DNA of 64,000 bases. Origin: Coleofasciculaceae cyanobacterium (GTDB taxonomy: Bacteria > Cyanobacteriota > Cyanobacteriia > Cyanobacteriales > Xenococcaceae). Numbering within the stretch: position 1 is the first letter of the stretch; each line of letters opens with the position of its first letter. A model generated the notes under the pieces. That model had not been told where the DNA came from and searched no databases. It worked only from the letters and a program-made list of their open reading frames with translations. The position numbers and the translations under genes are program-made. This document shows positions 1 through 9,342 of the stretch, piece by piece. The stretch is taken from the NCBI GenBank assembly GCA_036703275.1, contig DATNPK010000028.1:1-64000 (forward strand), given 5' to 3'.

Positions 1-7
1 GCGGTCT

Positions 8-31
8 TGGGGGTTTCCACCAAACTAAGCG
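8..31 (-). repeat. 24-bp dispersed repeat, inverted copy of one at 38165-38188
   Basis: Read on the minus strand, these 24 bases are identical to 38165-38188 (core AGTTTGGTGGAAACCCCC). A second shared word, CCCCATGAGCGAT, occurs at 134-146 and again at 38184-38196, so the two loci are related over more than the 24 bases, but the pieces are rearranged. The 38-kb copy lies in what looks like the right end of an IS200/IS605-type element, so this may be a relic of the same family. No gene is visible in 1-219. Confidence 0.7.
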
Positions 32-100
32 GTGCAAGCAAGGCGCGTTTTGCGAGACAGTCCGTTGCGGGGGTTCCCCCCGTTATAGGAACTGTCGAGG

Positions 101-124
101 TTGAGTAAGAATCTTCTTACTCAA
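101..124. repeat. Perfect 10-bp inverted repeat (hairpin)
   Basis: TTGAGTAAGA at 101-110 is followed after four bases by its exact complement TCTTACTCAA at 115-124. It lies about 95 bases beyond the stop codon of the minus-strand pentapeptide gene, inside the repeat-rich stretch 1-200. It could be part of a mobile-element relic or a distant terminator; there is no T-tract directly after it. Confidence 0.5.
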
Positions 125-219
125 AAGCCGCCGCCCCATGAGCGATATGCGAAGCGGTATCCGTGATAGACTGCTTCAAGAAAACGTAGTCTATTCAACT
201 GAAAACGGCTGTAAGTTAT

Positions 220-1002
220 CTAAAGTAAAAATTGCAATAATAATGAGCCGACGCTGCCCATAAACTTGCCTATATGTCCCATGCCTCCCTCTTGTTCGGC
301 AACGTTATCTTCTGCTTCTTTAATTAAAGCCATTTTTTGCTGAAAATTAGTCGCCGTTTGATAACCTAACTGATGCTTTTGTTGTTTAAACAGCTTAGCA
401 GCTATTTTAGTATTTTGTTCGGCTTCTGCTCGACGATCAAACTCATATTGAATAATCGCTAAACCCAAGTAAGCAGGTGCTAATTCTGGATCGAGCTTAA
501 TTGCTTTACGATAATTGGCGATCGCACCATCATAATTGCCTCGTTCGGCTTCTTGTACTCCCCAGCGATGAAATTGTTCGGCAGAAGCAGCGGTTAGTGA
601 AAGACCCTTGATACCTTCTAAATAAGCAGAATCTAAATCTACTTCGGCTAAATTAGCATTACCGACGTAAGCATTTCTTAGATCTGCCCCGGCTAAGTTT
701 GCGCCAGTTAAATTTGCTCCTGTTAAATTTGCGCCATGAAGTGATGTCCCAGTTAAATTAGCACCCTGAAGATTTGCCCCGGCTAAATTTGCTTGACTTA
801 GATTTGCCCCTGCCAAATTTGCTTGAACTAGATCGGATCCTGTGAGGTTAGCCTGCACTAAACCAGCATTAGTAAGATCACATTGAGCGCATTTTTTACT
901 ACTTAAAAGCTGGTTTAGATCGCTCAAGCTTTCTGCCTGAATAGGTATAGATATAGCAATAGTAATTAAGGTAGTTATTCCGGTTAATAGTAGCGGTTTC
1001 AT
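220..1002 (-). CDS. Exported pentapeptide-repeat and TPR protein
   Basis: 260 residues. The first 23 or so form a signal peptide ending near IQA-ES, so the mature protein should be periplasmic or in the thylakoid lumen. A CxxC (C38, C41) precedes pentapeptide repeats of the A(N/D)LxG type, about residues 43-128, which fold as a right-handed quadrilateral beta helix. Two TPR-like helical repeats follow at about 141-210, and the end is hydrophobic (SLLLQFLL). The combination is common in cyanobacteria and usually has no assigned role; the TPR part suggests protein binding. It stands alone, 86 bases downstream of the permease gene on the same strand. Confidence 0.85.
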   Translation of the reverse strand: MKPLLLTGITTLITIAISIPIQAESLSDLNQLLSSKKCAQCDLTNAGLVQANLTGSDLVQANLAGANLSQANLAGANLQGANLTGTSLHGANLTGANLTGANLAGADLRNAYVGNANLAEVDLDSAYLEGIKGLSLTAASAEQFHRWGVQEAERGNYDGAIANYRKAIKLDPELAPAYLGLAIIQYEFDRRAEAEQNTKIAAKLFKQQKHQLGYQTATNFQQKMALIKEAEDNVAEQEGGMGHIGKFMGSVGSLLLQFLL

Positions 1003-1088
1003 AGGCTTTAAAATAGAGCAAAGATTTCGCCATTCTAGCCTCTATGTTCTAAATCAACTTGGTTCAGATTATTTTAAAAACTCACTAC

Positions 1089-1985
1089 TTAACTTTTTGG
1101 ATCGAAAGCATCCCTAAGTCCATCACCAATATAGTTAATACTAAGCACGGTTAAAAATATTGCCATTCCTGGAAAAATTGCCATGTAGGGAGCAGATTCT
1201 AGATAATCTTTAGCATCAAATAACATTCTTCCCCAGGTAGGGACATCAGGAGGGAAACCTAAGCCTAAAAAGCTAAGGGTAGACTCGGTGATAATCGCGT
1301 TACCAACTGCGAGAGTAGCAGCAACAATAATGATGCTGAGAACGTTAGGAAACAGGTGAACCCAAATTAACCTACTCGGTTTAGCACCGATCGCTTTGGC
1401 TGCGCTGACAAATTCCATCTCTCTTAGTTTTAAGAAATTACCTCTAACTAACCTTGCTACCGACATCCAATTTAAACCACCGATCAACAGCACAATTAAA
1501 ATAAACACACCTAATTCTGCGCCTACGAGCTTTTTCATGGATTCACGAAACAAATAAACAATGAGCAGCAATAAAGGTAACTGAGGTAATGCTAAAAATA
1601 AGTCGGTAATTCGCATCAATGTCCCGTCAACAACACCGCCATAAAATCCAGCGATCGCCCCAATAATTGTCCCCAGAAATATTGTCACCAGCATCGAGGC
1701 CACGCCAACGGTTAAAGATACTCTTCCCCCTTGTAAAATCCGCGCTAATTGGTCTTGTCCCAAAGAGTCAGTTCCCAAAGGATGCGACCAGCTAGGAGGC
1801 GCAGCCGATGCTAAAAAGTCAATTGTGTCCACGGGAGTTGTATAAAGCCAAGGAGCAAAAACTACCGCCAAAGTAATAACTGCCATAATAATTAAGCCAA
1901 AAACAGCAGAGCGATCGCGCTTAAATTTTTGCCAACTATCTAGCCACAAATTGCTTTGAGCTTGCTTAACAGAATCCATATCCAA
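1089..1985 (-). CDS. Dipeptide/oligopeptide ABC transporter permease, DppC/OppC type
   Basis: 298 residues. An OppC N-terminal segment with a first membrane helix (about 30-48) is followed by the HPLGTDSLGQD sequence typical of DppC/OppC proteins. Five further helices and the EAA loop that docks on the ATPase (around AAKAIGAKPSRLIW) come next. It is the inner-membrane subunit of a peptide- or nickel-type importer, pairing with the DppB-like protein encoded 103 bases upstream. No binding protein or ATPase is nearby, so the remaining subunits must be elsewhere; substrate cannot be assigned. Confidence 0.92.
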   Translation of the reverse strand: MDMDSVKQAQSNLWLDSWQKFKRDRSAVFGLIIMAVITLAVVFAPWLYTTPVDTIDFLASAAPPSWSHPLGTDSLGQDQLARILQGGRVSLTVGVASMLVTIFLGTIIGAIAGFYGGVVDGTLMRITDLFLALPQLPLLLLIVYLFRESMKKLVGAELGVFILIVLLIGGLNWMSVARLVRGNFLKLREMEFVSAAKAIGAKPSRLIWVHLFPNVLSIIIVAATLAVGNAIITESTLSFLGLGFPPDVPTWGRMLFDAKDYLESAPYMAIFPGMAIFLTVLSINYIGDGLRDAFDPKS

Positions 1986-2088
1986 AATACCGCTCGATCA
2001 TTAATCTTCTAAAATTTATCTTGAATATAGCTGTACACATCATTGTACATAAAAGCTGAAAACGCTTTTTTTTGTCCACCATGCAACT

Positions 2089-3045
2089 TTAATACTTAAC
2101 TCTGGGATCGAGTGCTGCATAAACTAAATCCGCGATCAAGTTAAATAGCACGATGAGAATGGCGTAAATAAATGTGATTGCCATGACCACCGGGGTATCG
2201 CTGCGGTAGATCGACTCAATTAATAATGCGCCGATACCTGGTACGCGAAAAACCTGCTCTGTTACCAGCGCACCAGTAAAAACAGTGGGAATATCTAAAG
2301 CAATTAGGGTGACTACGGGAATTAGAGCATTACGCAAGAGATGATTTTTAATTACGGCAAATTTACTCAATCCTTTAGCTAAAGCTGTTGTAACGTATTC
2401 TTGTTTCAATTCATCTAAAAATGCCGAACGAATAAAGCGCATCAAAATCGCTGCATGATACAAAGCCAACACAGATATGGGCATAATCGATTGTTTAACT
2501 TGAGCGATCGCACTTTGCCAGTCTGTTACCTGTAGGGTGCTATTGAAGATAAAAGGAAACCAACGAAGCTGAACGCTAAAAATAATAATAAAGAGTAAAC
2601 CTGTAAAAAAAGGCGGAATAGAAAATCCTAAAAAGGCGATCGTGGTGATTATTTGGTCTATAGTTGAGTAGCGTTTAATAGCCGAAATTATTCCCAAAGG
2701 AAAAGCAATTAATAAACCTAAAATATAGGCAGAACCGACGATGAAGAGAGTAGTTGGTAAACGTTGCCATAATAATTGTGATACGGGGCTTCTACTATTA
2801 AAAGAGTAACCCATATCTCCTTGAATAAATGAGCCTAGCCACTTGAAATAACGAATGTAAGCGGGTCGATCTAAACCTAATGATTTACGGATGTTTTCTC
2901 TAACTTCAGCTGTAATAGCAGGATTAGAGGCAAATTCTCCTAAAGGGTCTCCTGGTGCTAATGATAGTATGGCAAAAATAATCATACTGATCGCGACTAA
3001 AGTCGGTATCATTGCTACCAGTCTTTTAACGAAAAAATGCTCCAT
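2089..3045 (-). CDS. Dipeptide/oligopeptide ABC transporter permease, DppB/OppB type
   Basis: 318 residues with six predicted membrane helices. The DppB hallmark LGLDRPAYIRYFKW lies after the first periplasmic segment, and the EAA loop (TALAKGLSKFAVIKNHLLRN) is in the second half. It ends ALDPRVKY, like other family members. It forms a heterodimeric channel with the DppC-like protein that follows on the same strand. The 303-base region upstream holds a long inverted repeat that may belong to its control region. Confidence 0.92.
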   Translation of the reverse strand: MEHFFVKRLVAMIPTLVAISMIIFAILSLAPGDPLGEFASNPAITAEVRENIRKSLGLDRPAYIRYFKWLGSFIQGDMGYSFNSRSPVSQLLWQRLPTTLFIVGSAYILGLLIAFPLGIISAIKRYSTIDQIITTIAFLGFSIPPFFTGLLFIIIFSVQLRWFPFIFNSTLQVTDWQSAIAQVKQSIMPISVLALYHAAILMRFIRSAFLDELKQEYVTTALAKGLSKFAVIKNHLLRNALIPVVTLIALDIPTVFTGALVTEQVFRVPGIGALLIESIYRSDTPVVMAITFIYAILIVLFNLIADLVYAALDPRVKY

Positions 3046-3107
3046 GGTAAATATATCGTAGTTTTTAAAGCATCAATTTACCATAGTTATTTTTTATAGA
3101 TAAAATT

Positions 3108-3152
3108 ATGTCTGCGTAAGTAAGGATATAGATCGTTTCTAAGCGCAGACAT
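3108..3152. promoter_or_regulatory. Perfect 9-bp inverted repeat with 27-base spacer
   Basis: ATGTCTGCG at 3108-3116 is exactly complementary to CGCAGACAT at 3144-3152. The pair lies between the cyclase-like gene, which ends at 3349, and the start of the DppB-like gene at 3045, both on the minus strand. It could be a terminator-like stem for the first or an operator/leader stem for the second. The rest of 3046-3348 shows no gene. Confidence 0.4.
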
Positions 3153-3348
3153 TTTATACCGTCTTAAGGCTGCGGAAAATAAACCTGTACTATGGTCAAA
3201 AAATCCCTCAGTGGTTGAGCCGTATTTTCTCCTCTGGATAAAAAAATTAATTATCAGGAGCTAGAGCAGTTACCAATCCATAAAACCAACAAACAATATT
3301 TGTTGACGATACCAAATTGATTATTGACATTTATCTAAAATTGTCGAT

Positions 3349-5109
3349 TTAAACGGCTGAAAGTGTTGGTTCTTCTAAAGACGAAGATTTTGCGGGAGCA
3401 TGAGCTACGGTGGAAGGATCTTCAAGCCCGACATCGCTACAGTGAGGTTCAATACCTAAACCTCTTCTGGGGTAATCTTCACAGATTTTTTGATATTCGG
3501 CGATCGCACTATCTAGTTCTTCACGAGTTAAGGAGTTGAGATAGCCACATTGACCAATTTCACCTTTGGGTAGTGGTGCAGCCAAATTACCACCGCGCTT
3601 CTGGACGATTTTTACTTGTGATGACCACAGGGTTTCGGTTTTGAGCATAATATCGTGCCAGAGACTTAATCCAAAGGAACTAATTAAGCGCATAATTTTC
3701 TGGAATTGCTCTTCGCTAATCCAGTCTAGGCGATAACTCAAATAAGCTCCAAAGCCCATGCCAATCGAAACGGCGTGTCCGTGTAGTAAACCAGCTTCAA
3801 TCTCAAATCCAGGCGACCAAGTATGACCATAGGCGTGAGGACGACACTGATGAGTCTCATAAAGATTGTCGTACTCCGCCGCTACATAACTCCGTAGAGC
3901 AGCTCCTAAAATCTTTTGGGATAGGTCGTTGATTTCAGCTTCTGGTTGGCAATCGACCGTACCAAAACGAGTTTCAATGAGCCGTGGTCCAGCCTGTTCC
4001 AAATAGTTAAATAACTCGGCATCTTTGGTTACTGCCATTTTGATGATTTCAATGATGCCGTGACGCAACCATCCTTCTCTTAAAGTTTTAAAGAAATAGC
4101 GATCGGTAATTGATAGCACGGGTGGATGATAAGCCCCAAAAAGATTTTTATAGCCAAAGCCATCACAGCAGGTTCGAGGAGAAGGTCCTGCATCGATACC
4201 TGCCACAATTGAGGTAGACAGCATTATATATGGGGTGTTGCGATGATATAAAGCACAGGCTAGTCCAGCGGTATCGGCAAGCACGCCACCGCCAACTATC
4301 AATACAGGTTCGTTGCGAGATACCCCTAAACGCTTGAGATCGCCGAGCATTTTTTCAACCGTGTAGATCCCTTTATCTACTTCCATGGCACGGTATACTA
4401 GCTTGTCTAATTCAATACCATGATAATCAAAATAATGCTCGATCTGTTCGCCATAGTAACGCTCCACATTTTGATCTACTAAACACACGCAGCGTCCATG
4501 AGAGACATACATATCTCTTAAAATCGATTGTTCATGATTAAGAGAGTTGTCAATAACTTTAATTGAAGTAAAGGTGCTAGACCTCATCACTGCTTCAATG
4601 GTTTGGTCATCTGCGGTACTTTCGACATATCCACGGCTTTCACGATAGTTAGAAGTTGGATATATGGCATGAGGGTTGGACTCAACCAAACGTTCCGCTA
4701 AATCTCGATAAAAGTCTTGGTCTGTGCTGTTTAATAAGTAATCGAGCAGTTTGATTTTGCCAACTTCAGATGTGTGTATTTTATTAGCAAACGTATACCA
4801 TTCTGCGCCAGCAGCTCGATCAAAAGCAGCAATAAGCTCTGCCAATAGACCAAAAAAGTTACTCAGAGATAGATTGAGGCAACTCCGAAGCTTACGACAG
4901 GCTGATAAACCTTCCACTGCTTCTGCCGCAGCAAACTCTGACCCTAATTCTTGGGAGAAGGCCGGGCTTTCAATTAATGAAAGAAGTAAGCTTCTAAATT
5001 GCTCGCTACAACAAATATTTTCTACGGCGTTGTCGATGTTTTGATACGCCAGAGGCTCACAGTCATGCATGGAGATAAATGCCTTAACTGCTGAGGAAGT
5101 CTTTGTCAT
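3349..5109 (-). CDS. Sugar-phosphate-cyclase-like protein (dehydroquinate synthase fold) with long N-terminal extension
   Basis: 586 residues, against roughly 360-420 for dehydroquinate synthase and sedoheptulose-7-phosphate cyclases. The catalytic part starts near residue 180. It has the NAD-binding GGGVLADTAG (273-282), the metal-site glutamate in GIIEIIKM (E354, K357) and the histidines of YGHTWSP (H429) and LLHGHAVS (H443, H445). The usual substrate loop (D-x-x-x-G-x-K-x-x-V-N-H) reads GIDAGPSPRTCCDGFGYKN, with the lysine position changed. That favours a sedoheptulose-7-phosphate cyclase of the valiolone-synthase type over true dehydroquinate synthase; the exact product is not decidable. 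Residues 1-180 are helical, with Cys-Cys at 33-34, and I recognise no family. No O-methyltransferase or ATP-grasp gene of mycosporine synthesis is adjacent. Confidence 0.8.
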   Translation of the reverse strand: MTKTSSAVKAFISMHDCEPLAYQNIDNAVENICCSEQFRSLLLSLIESPAFSQELGSEFAAAEAVEGLSACRKLRSCLNLSLSNFFGLLAELIAAFDRAAGAEWYTFANKIHTSEVGKIKLLDYLLNSTDQDFYRDLAERLVESNPHAIYPTSNYRESRGYVESTADDQTIEAVMRSSTFTSIKVIDNSLNHEQSILRDMYVSHGRCVCLVDQNVERYYGEQIEHYFDYHGIELDKLVYRAMEVDKGIYTVEKMLGDLKRLGVSRNEPVLIVGGGVLADTAGLACALYHRNTPYIMLSTSIVAGIDAGPSPRTCCDGFGYKNLFGAYHPPVLSITDRYFFKTLREGWLRHGIIEIIKMAVTKDAELFNYLEQAGPRLIETRFGTVDCQPEAEINDLSQKILGAALRSYVAAEYDNLYETHQCRPHAYGHTWSPGFEIEAGLLHGHAVSIGMGFGAYLSYRLDWISEEQFQKIMRLISSFGLSLWHDIMLKTETLWSSQVKIVQKRGGNLAAPLPKGEIGQCGYLNSLTREELDSAIAEYQKICEDYPRRGLGIEPHCSDVGLEDPSTVAHAPAKSSSLEEPTLSAV

Positions 5110-5453
5110 TATTAATTCCGAAAAAAAGGTATGTGCAAGATTATTTAGGGTTGTGTAAGTCCCTGCTTAAATTAAATTAACATGATTGTTCAAAAAAATT
5201 AACAAAATTTTACGAAAATACTTTTTGGATGCAGATCATGATATTAAAAAACACAATTTTAATGCTTTTTCATCTACAGCAAATATTACTCGATTCTTAA
5301 AATTGCGCTCAAAACAATGTCCAAGCAAGACTGCACTGCAATAAAAAAGCAGCACAATGTCAAGCACCATAGCTATATAAGAGATTATTTGAGGAATAAT
5401 CAAGAAAAATTATAAGTAAATGTTAAACACCTATTATACATAGTAACTATAAA
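5110..5453. other. Gene-free AT-rich interval
   Basis: Upstream of the cyclase-like gene and downstream of the decayed gene at 5454-5926. I see no convincing coding frame or RNA; the promoter of the cyclase-like gene should lie close to 5110-5250. Confidence 0.5.
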
Positions 5454-5926
5454 TCATCTATTGCTGACAAATTTATCCGTATATTCAACGAAATTAATTT
5501 GAGCGATCGCCTGTTGTTCAGACTGGTATTGAGATAACGCTAAATTTTGCTTTTAAGATCTAGCTGTAAAAACTGATATCGATCTGAGTTGGGGTCTAAT
5601 TTAGCAATGTAAGCAAGCTGTAGTTTGCCAAGGCGATCGCCTGTTGTTTAAACCGAAATCTACCAGTCGCACCATTGACCGAAAAATCAGGGTTAGTCAT
5701 AAAGCTTCTGGATTATTTTTTTCTAGATCTAAAGCCGTTTGAAATTTGCTTTGAGCGATTAAATATACTCTAAAAGCTTTTTAGTTAATAATGGTTGAGC
5801 TTTTGTCCACCTCAAAACTAGCTGAGAGACTAGCTTAGGATTATCAGCTAAATCGAGTGCGCGCATATATTGCACAAATTTATTTAAAGACTCTAATAGC
5901 TTTTTATGGTATAAATTTTGCTTCAT
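5454..5926 (-). pseudogene. Decayed small TPR-like gene with several frameshifts
   Basis: An ATG at 5926 opens a 55-codon frame (begins MKQNLYHKKL, stops at 5759). Coherent protein sequence then continues in other frames: KFQTALDLEKNNPEAL, then NPDFSVNGATGRFRFKQQ from about 5700, then LQLAYIAKLDPNSDRYQF, then QYQSEQQAIAQINFVEY ending with a stop at 5454. Joined, this would be a protein of about 155 residues with TPR-like helices. At least three frame changes separate the pieces, so it cannot be made as one protein. I do not recognise the exact family. Confidence 0.6.
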
Positions 5927-6030
5927 AAAATTTCCGAATAAGAATTTTTTTATACTTATATCGGAAAATACTTACTTGTGAGCAATTTTTGGGATTGAAT
6001 TATTAAAGATTGTTATTAAACAACAATTGT

Positions 6031-7839
6031 TTATAAATTATAACTAGATGCTTGTAGGCGAAACATTTCAGCATACAAACCATTTTGGGCGATTAATTCT
6101 TGATGTGAGCCAACTTCAATAATTCGACTGTTTTCCAAAACTACAATACGATTAGCTAACTGTACAGTAGAGAAACGGTGACTGACAAAAAAAGTCATTT
6201 TACCTGCGGTTAATGCCCGAAACTTGGCAAACAATTCATATTCGGCGATCGCATCTAAAGCAGCCGTTGGTTCATCTAAAATTAGGATTGGTGCATCGGT
6301 CATAAACGCTCTTGCCATACCAATTTTTTGCCATTGTCCGCCAGAAAGGTCTACTCCTCCCTTGAACATTTTGCCTAAACGAGTTTGATAACCTTTCTCT
6401 AGGGTTTTTACCACACGATCTGCCCCAGAATCTAGGGCTGCTTGTTCGATACGTAGCTGGTTTTCGCTTTCTGATAAATTGCCAAAGCCGATGTTGTCTT
6501 TAGCACTGAGCTGATAACGGGCAAAATCTTGGTTTAATACCCCAATATTAGTGTGTAACTCAGACAGCTTGATGTTTTGTAGAGGTATACCGTCAATCGT
6601 AATTATGCCCGAATCGACATCGTATAGTCTGGTAAGCAGCTTTAGTAAAGTAGTTTTTCCTGCACCATTTAAACCGACTAAAGCAATACTTTCTCCTGGA
6701 TCTATATCCAAACTCAAGTTACGCAGCGTGGGTTGGTTTGCCCCTGGATAAGTAAAGGTGACATCTTTGAGCGATAATCCTCGTTTAATTGGTTGTGGAA
6801 AAGACTGCGGATGAGTTGCGTTGGTTACTTTGGGCTGAAGATTGAGAAATTCAAAGTATTGCGAGACATAAAGATTTGATTCGTAGATTCTCGCCAAATT
6901 TTCGAGTATTGAAGGTAATAGCTGTTGCGCTTGGCTAAATGCCCCCGTATACATCGTAAAGTCGCCGACTGAAATAACACCTGTAATGGCTTTAATCAAT
7001 GTCCAACCGTAAGCAATATAAAACCCACTGTTAACCAAGATGCCCGACAAACCCCGCATTCTGGCATACTCAGAAGCGATCGCCGCCGACTTGGCGTTAA
7101 AATCTGTCCGAATCTCTGCCCATTTGCCTAATAAATGTCTGCCAAGATTAAACAAACGCACTTCTTTAGCAAAACTAGGATCGGTTAAAACCCGTTGAAT
7201 GTAGTCAGATAATCGGCCGCTTTCCGTCTCCAAGCGCATCATCCAAAACCGCCTCCCTGAATAAACAATGCTCGTCCAAAAAGCAGGAAGGGTAGTAAAT
7301 ACTAACAAGGGGATGATTGCTACATTAAACTGCAATAGCAATCCTAGTAAGCTAACTAAAGTAATTGCCTGACCAAATAAATCCGTAAACAGCTTAAGCA
7401 CTCTCACAGGGTAGGTACTACCGCTATTTTGAGCGCGAGTTAGGGTGTCATAAAATTCTGAAGATTCAAAATGAGCCAAATCTAGCTGAGTAGACTTTTC
7501 TAACAAAACGTAATTAGCATGAAGCACCAAGCGATCGTTAAAAATCTGCGCTACGTAAAGATTAATCTGATTGAAAATTCCTCCCAGTAAACTAACTCCA
7601 AAGCGCGCTACCACCAAGATTATTAATGGTCGCCAGACAAAATCAGCATTACCCCAATTAGCAATCACCATATCGACAATTGTTTTATCGATCAACAAGA
7701 TCAAAGCTGGTATCAATGACTGAAAACCCGTTACCGCCAAGGATAAAAATAAATAAACTGGAGTAGCTTGCCATACCAGGCGCAACAGCAAAGCAATATT
7801 AATCAGGATGTCTTGAAATCGTCTGCTCGAAGTCGTCAA
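6031..7839 (-). CDS. ABC exporter half-transporter (membrane domain plus ATPase)
   Basis: 602 residues. The N-terminal membrane domain (about 1-330, up to six helices) is followed by an ATPase with Walker A GLNGAGKTT, signature LSGGQWQKIGMARA, Walker B ILILDEPTAALDA and the switch histidine in FFVSHRFS. The family works as dimers exporting lipids, peptides or drugs. There is no N-terminal peptidase domain, so it is not a bacteriocin processor. The start is TTG at 7839 with only a weak ribosome-binding site. It stands alone; substrate unknown. Confidence 0.9.
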   Translation of the reverse strand: MTTSSRRFQDILINIALLLRLVWQATPVYLFLSLAVTGFQSLIPALILLIDKTIVDMVIANWGNADFVWRPLIILVVARFGVSLLGGIFNQINLYVAQIFNDRLVLHANYVLLEKSTQLDLAHFESSEFYDTLTRAQNSGSTYPVRVLKLFTDLFGQAITLVSLLGLLLQFNVAIIPLLVFTTLPAFWTSIVYSGRRFWMMRLETESGRLSDYIQRVLTDPSFAKEVRLFNLGRHLLGKWAEIRTDFNAKSAAIASEYARMRGLSGILVNSGFYIAYGWTLIKAITGVISVGDFTMYTGAFSQAQQLLPSILENLARIYESNLYVSQYFEFLNLQPKVTNATHPQSFPQPIKRGLSLKDVTFTYPGANQPTLRNLSLDIDPGESIALVGLNGAGKTTLLKLLTRLYDVDSGIITIDGIPLQNIKLSELHTNIGVLNQDFARYQLSAKDNIGFGNLSESENQLRIEQAALDSGADRVVKTLEKGYQTRLGKMFKGGVDLSGGQWQKIGMARAFMTDAPILILDEPTAALDAIAEYELFAKFRALTAGKMTFFVSHRFSTVQLANRIVVLENSRIIEVGSHQELIAQNGLYAEMFRLQASSYNL

Positions 7840-8005
7840 ATTGTTCTTCAGTCTTTGGTTTATTTAATCTAGCTCATTTTTAGATACATCATAAATCTAG
7901 TTGCTTCAGTCTTGATACACAATTGAAAATAGCGAATGCCAATTAAGCAGCACTGTCGAGACTAAAATGAAGATTGAGCATAATTTAAGCTTTATTTTTA
8001 GATAA

Positions 8006-8791
8006 GTGCTGATACTAATCTCCCCAGCTAAAACCTTAGATTTTGAAACCCCTGCGAAGTGCGATCGCTTTTCTCAACCAGAGTTTTTATCCGATACCCA
8101 AGTTTTAGTCAAGCAACTGCAACAGTTATCGGCGGTAGAAATTACATCAATTATGAAAATTAGTGACAAACTAGGCGAGTTAAACGCATCTCGTTATCAG
8201 ACTTGGCAGCCATCTTCCGATAACACTAATGCTAAACAGGCTTTGCTAGCATTTCAGGGAGATGTTTATCAAGGGATGAATGTCGATCGCTTTGAACAAC
8301 AAGACTTTGACTTTGCCCAAGAGCATCTCAGGATTCTATCAGGACTATACGGAGTGCTGCGACCATTAGATTTAATTCAACCCTATAGACTAGAAATGGG
8401 GACAAAGTTAGCGCATTCCAACCTAAAAAATTTATCTGCTGATACTCTCTATGATTTTTGGCAGGACAAGTTAAGTCAAGCGATCGATCGACAATTAGAA
8501 AAGTTAGACAGTAAAATTATCGTTAATCTAGCTTCCCAAGAATATTTTAAAGCAGTAAAACCGAAGTTACTCCAGGGAAATATTATTACTCCCGTGTTTA
8601 AAGATTGGCAAAAAGATAAATATAAAATAATTAGCTTCTATGCTAAAAAAGCTCGCGGCATGATGGCAGCATATATTATTAAACAGCGCTTGAAAAAGGT
8701 CGAAGATCTTAAAAATTTTAGTGAAGCTGGGTATAGTTATAGTGCCGAAATGTCAAAAGATAATAATTTAGTTTTTATTCGCTCATCATAA
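8006..8791 (+). CDS. yaaA: YaaA family peroxide-stress protein
   Basis: 261 residues, the usual size of the UPF0246/YaaA family. The start is GTG at 8006, supported because MLILISPAKTLDF is the conserved N-terminus. Other family landmarks are AFQGDVYQGM (near 85), LSGLYGVLRPLDLIQPYRLEMG (about 110-132) and YAKKARGMMA (about 212). In Escherichia coli YaaA lowers free iron and DNA damage during peroxide stress; I infer the same kind of role. It is monocistronic. Confidence 0.95.
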   Translation: MLILISPAKTLDFETPAKCDRFSQPEFLSDTQVLVKQLQQLSAVEITSIMKISDKLGELNASRYQTWQPSSDNTNAKQALLAFQGDVYQGMNVDRFEQQDFDFAQEHLRILSGLYGVLRPLDLIQPYRLEMGTKLAHSNLKNLSADTLYDFWQDKLSQAIDRQLEKLDSKIIVNLASQEYFKAVKPKLLQGNIITPVFKDWQKDKYKIISFYAKKARGMMAAYIIKQRLKKVEDLKNFSEAGYSYSAEMSKDNNLVFIRSS

Positions 8792-8860
8792 TACTGCTTT
8801 TTAAAACTAGATCTACAAGCCTAAATAGTTAAATTAAATTGAAGATATCTGCTTTGTGCA

Positions 8861-9043
8861 TTGATATTAGGTAATATTGTGTCCTTAGCTTTAGTGATTT
8901 TACTGATTCCCACGAATACTTGGTACAGAAGAACTCAAGGTTTATTTGCTGAAGAAGTAGCCAAACAATTAATCCGTGAAGCATTAACAGACAAGGATTT
9001 TGCTCGATCGCAACTAGAAGACGAGGATACTTCCGCAAGATAA
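8861..9043 (+). CDS. Possible small protein with one hydrophobic segment
   Basis: 60 codons from a TTG at 8861 (or 54 from GTG at 8879). A hydrophobic stretch (NIVSLALVILLIP) precedes a charged tail (LTDKDFARSQLEDED). I recognise no family and see no clear ribosome-binding site. It lies next to a graveyard of broken genes and may itself be a fragment. Confidence 0.3.
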   Translation: MILGNIVSLALVILLIPTNTWYRRTQGLFAEEVAKQLIREALTDKDFARSQLEDEDTSAR

Positions 9044-9143
9044 AAGTCCTTCGCGGTGTGAGTCGCAGCTTCTGAAGCAAACAAGAGAGTGGTTCTTTAC
9101 GTCGCGCCGCTTATTCCATCTCAGGTCAAGATAGTTGACAATC

Positions 9144-9342
9144 TCAGCAGGTATATATTTGAGCGATTCCAGTAATATTATCAGCACCGTATCCCTGCTC
9201 GATCGCTGTCAGATAAATTTGTTGTGTCGTTTGTACTAGCGCCATTTTTGCATTATTTACTTGGGCAGTTTTCAAGGCGTAACTGAAGTCTTTTTCTACA
9301 AGCTCAAATTGTTTGTTGTTTCTTTTGGCTGGGTTTAGATAG
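9144..9342 (-). pseudogene. C-terminal remnant of a 3-hydroxyisobutyrate-dehydrogenase-type oxidoreductase
   Basis: Read from about 9342 down to a stop at 9144-9146, the minus strand encodes about 65 residues: FELVEKDFSYALKTAQ, then TTQQIYLTAIEQGYG and DNITGIAQIY. This is the C-terminal helical domain of the NAD-binding 3-hydroxyisobutyrate dehydrogenase/6-phosphogluconate dehydrogenase-like family. The NAD-binding Rossmann domain and catalytic lysine region are missing, so it is non-functional. Its broken end meets the broken end of a LysR remnant at about 9342. Confidence 0.8.

Noticed and set aside
4751-5044. Plus-strand open frame opposite the cyclase-like gene
   Set aside because: It lies wholly inside a well-supported minus-strand gene and its translation resembles no protein.
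3349-5109. Mycosporine-like amino acid cluster
   Set aside because: Neighbours are permeases, a decayed TPR-like gene and an ABC exporter; no O-methyltransferase, ATP-grasp or ligase gene is present, and the active-site loop differs from that of known mycosporine cyclases.
6031-7839. Bacteriocin-type exporter
   Set aside because: There is no N-terminal C39 peptidase domain and no precursor peptide gene nearby.
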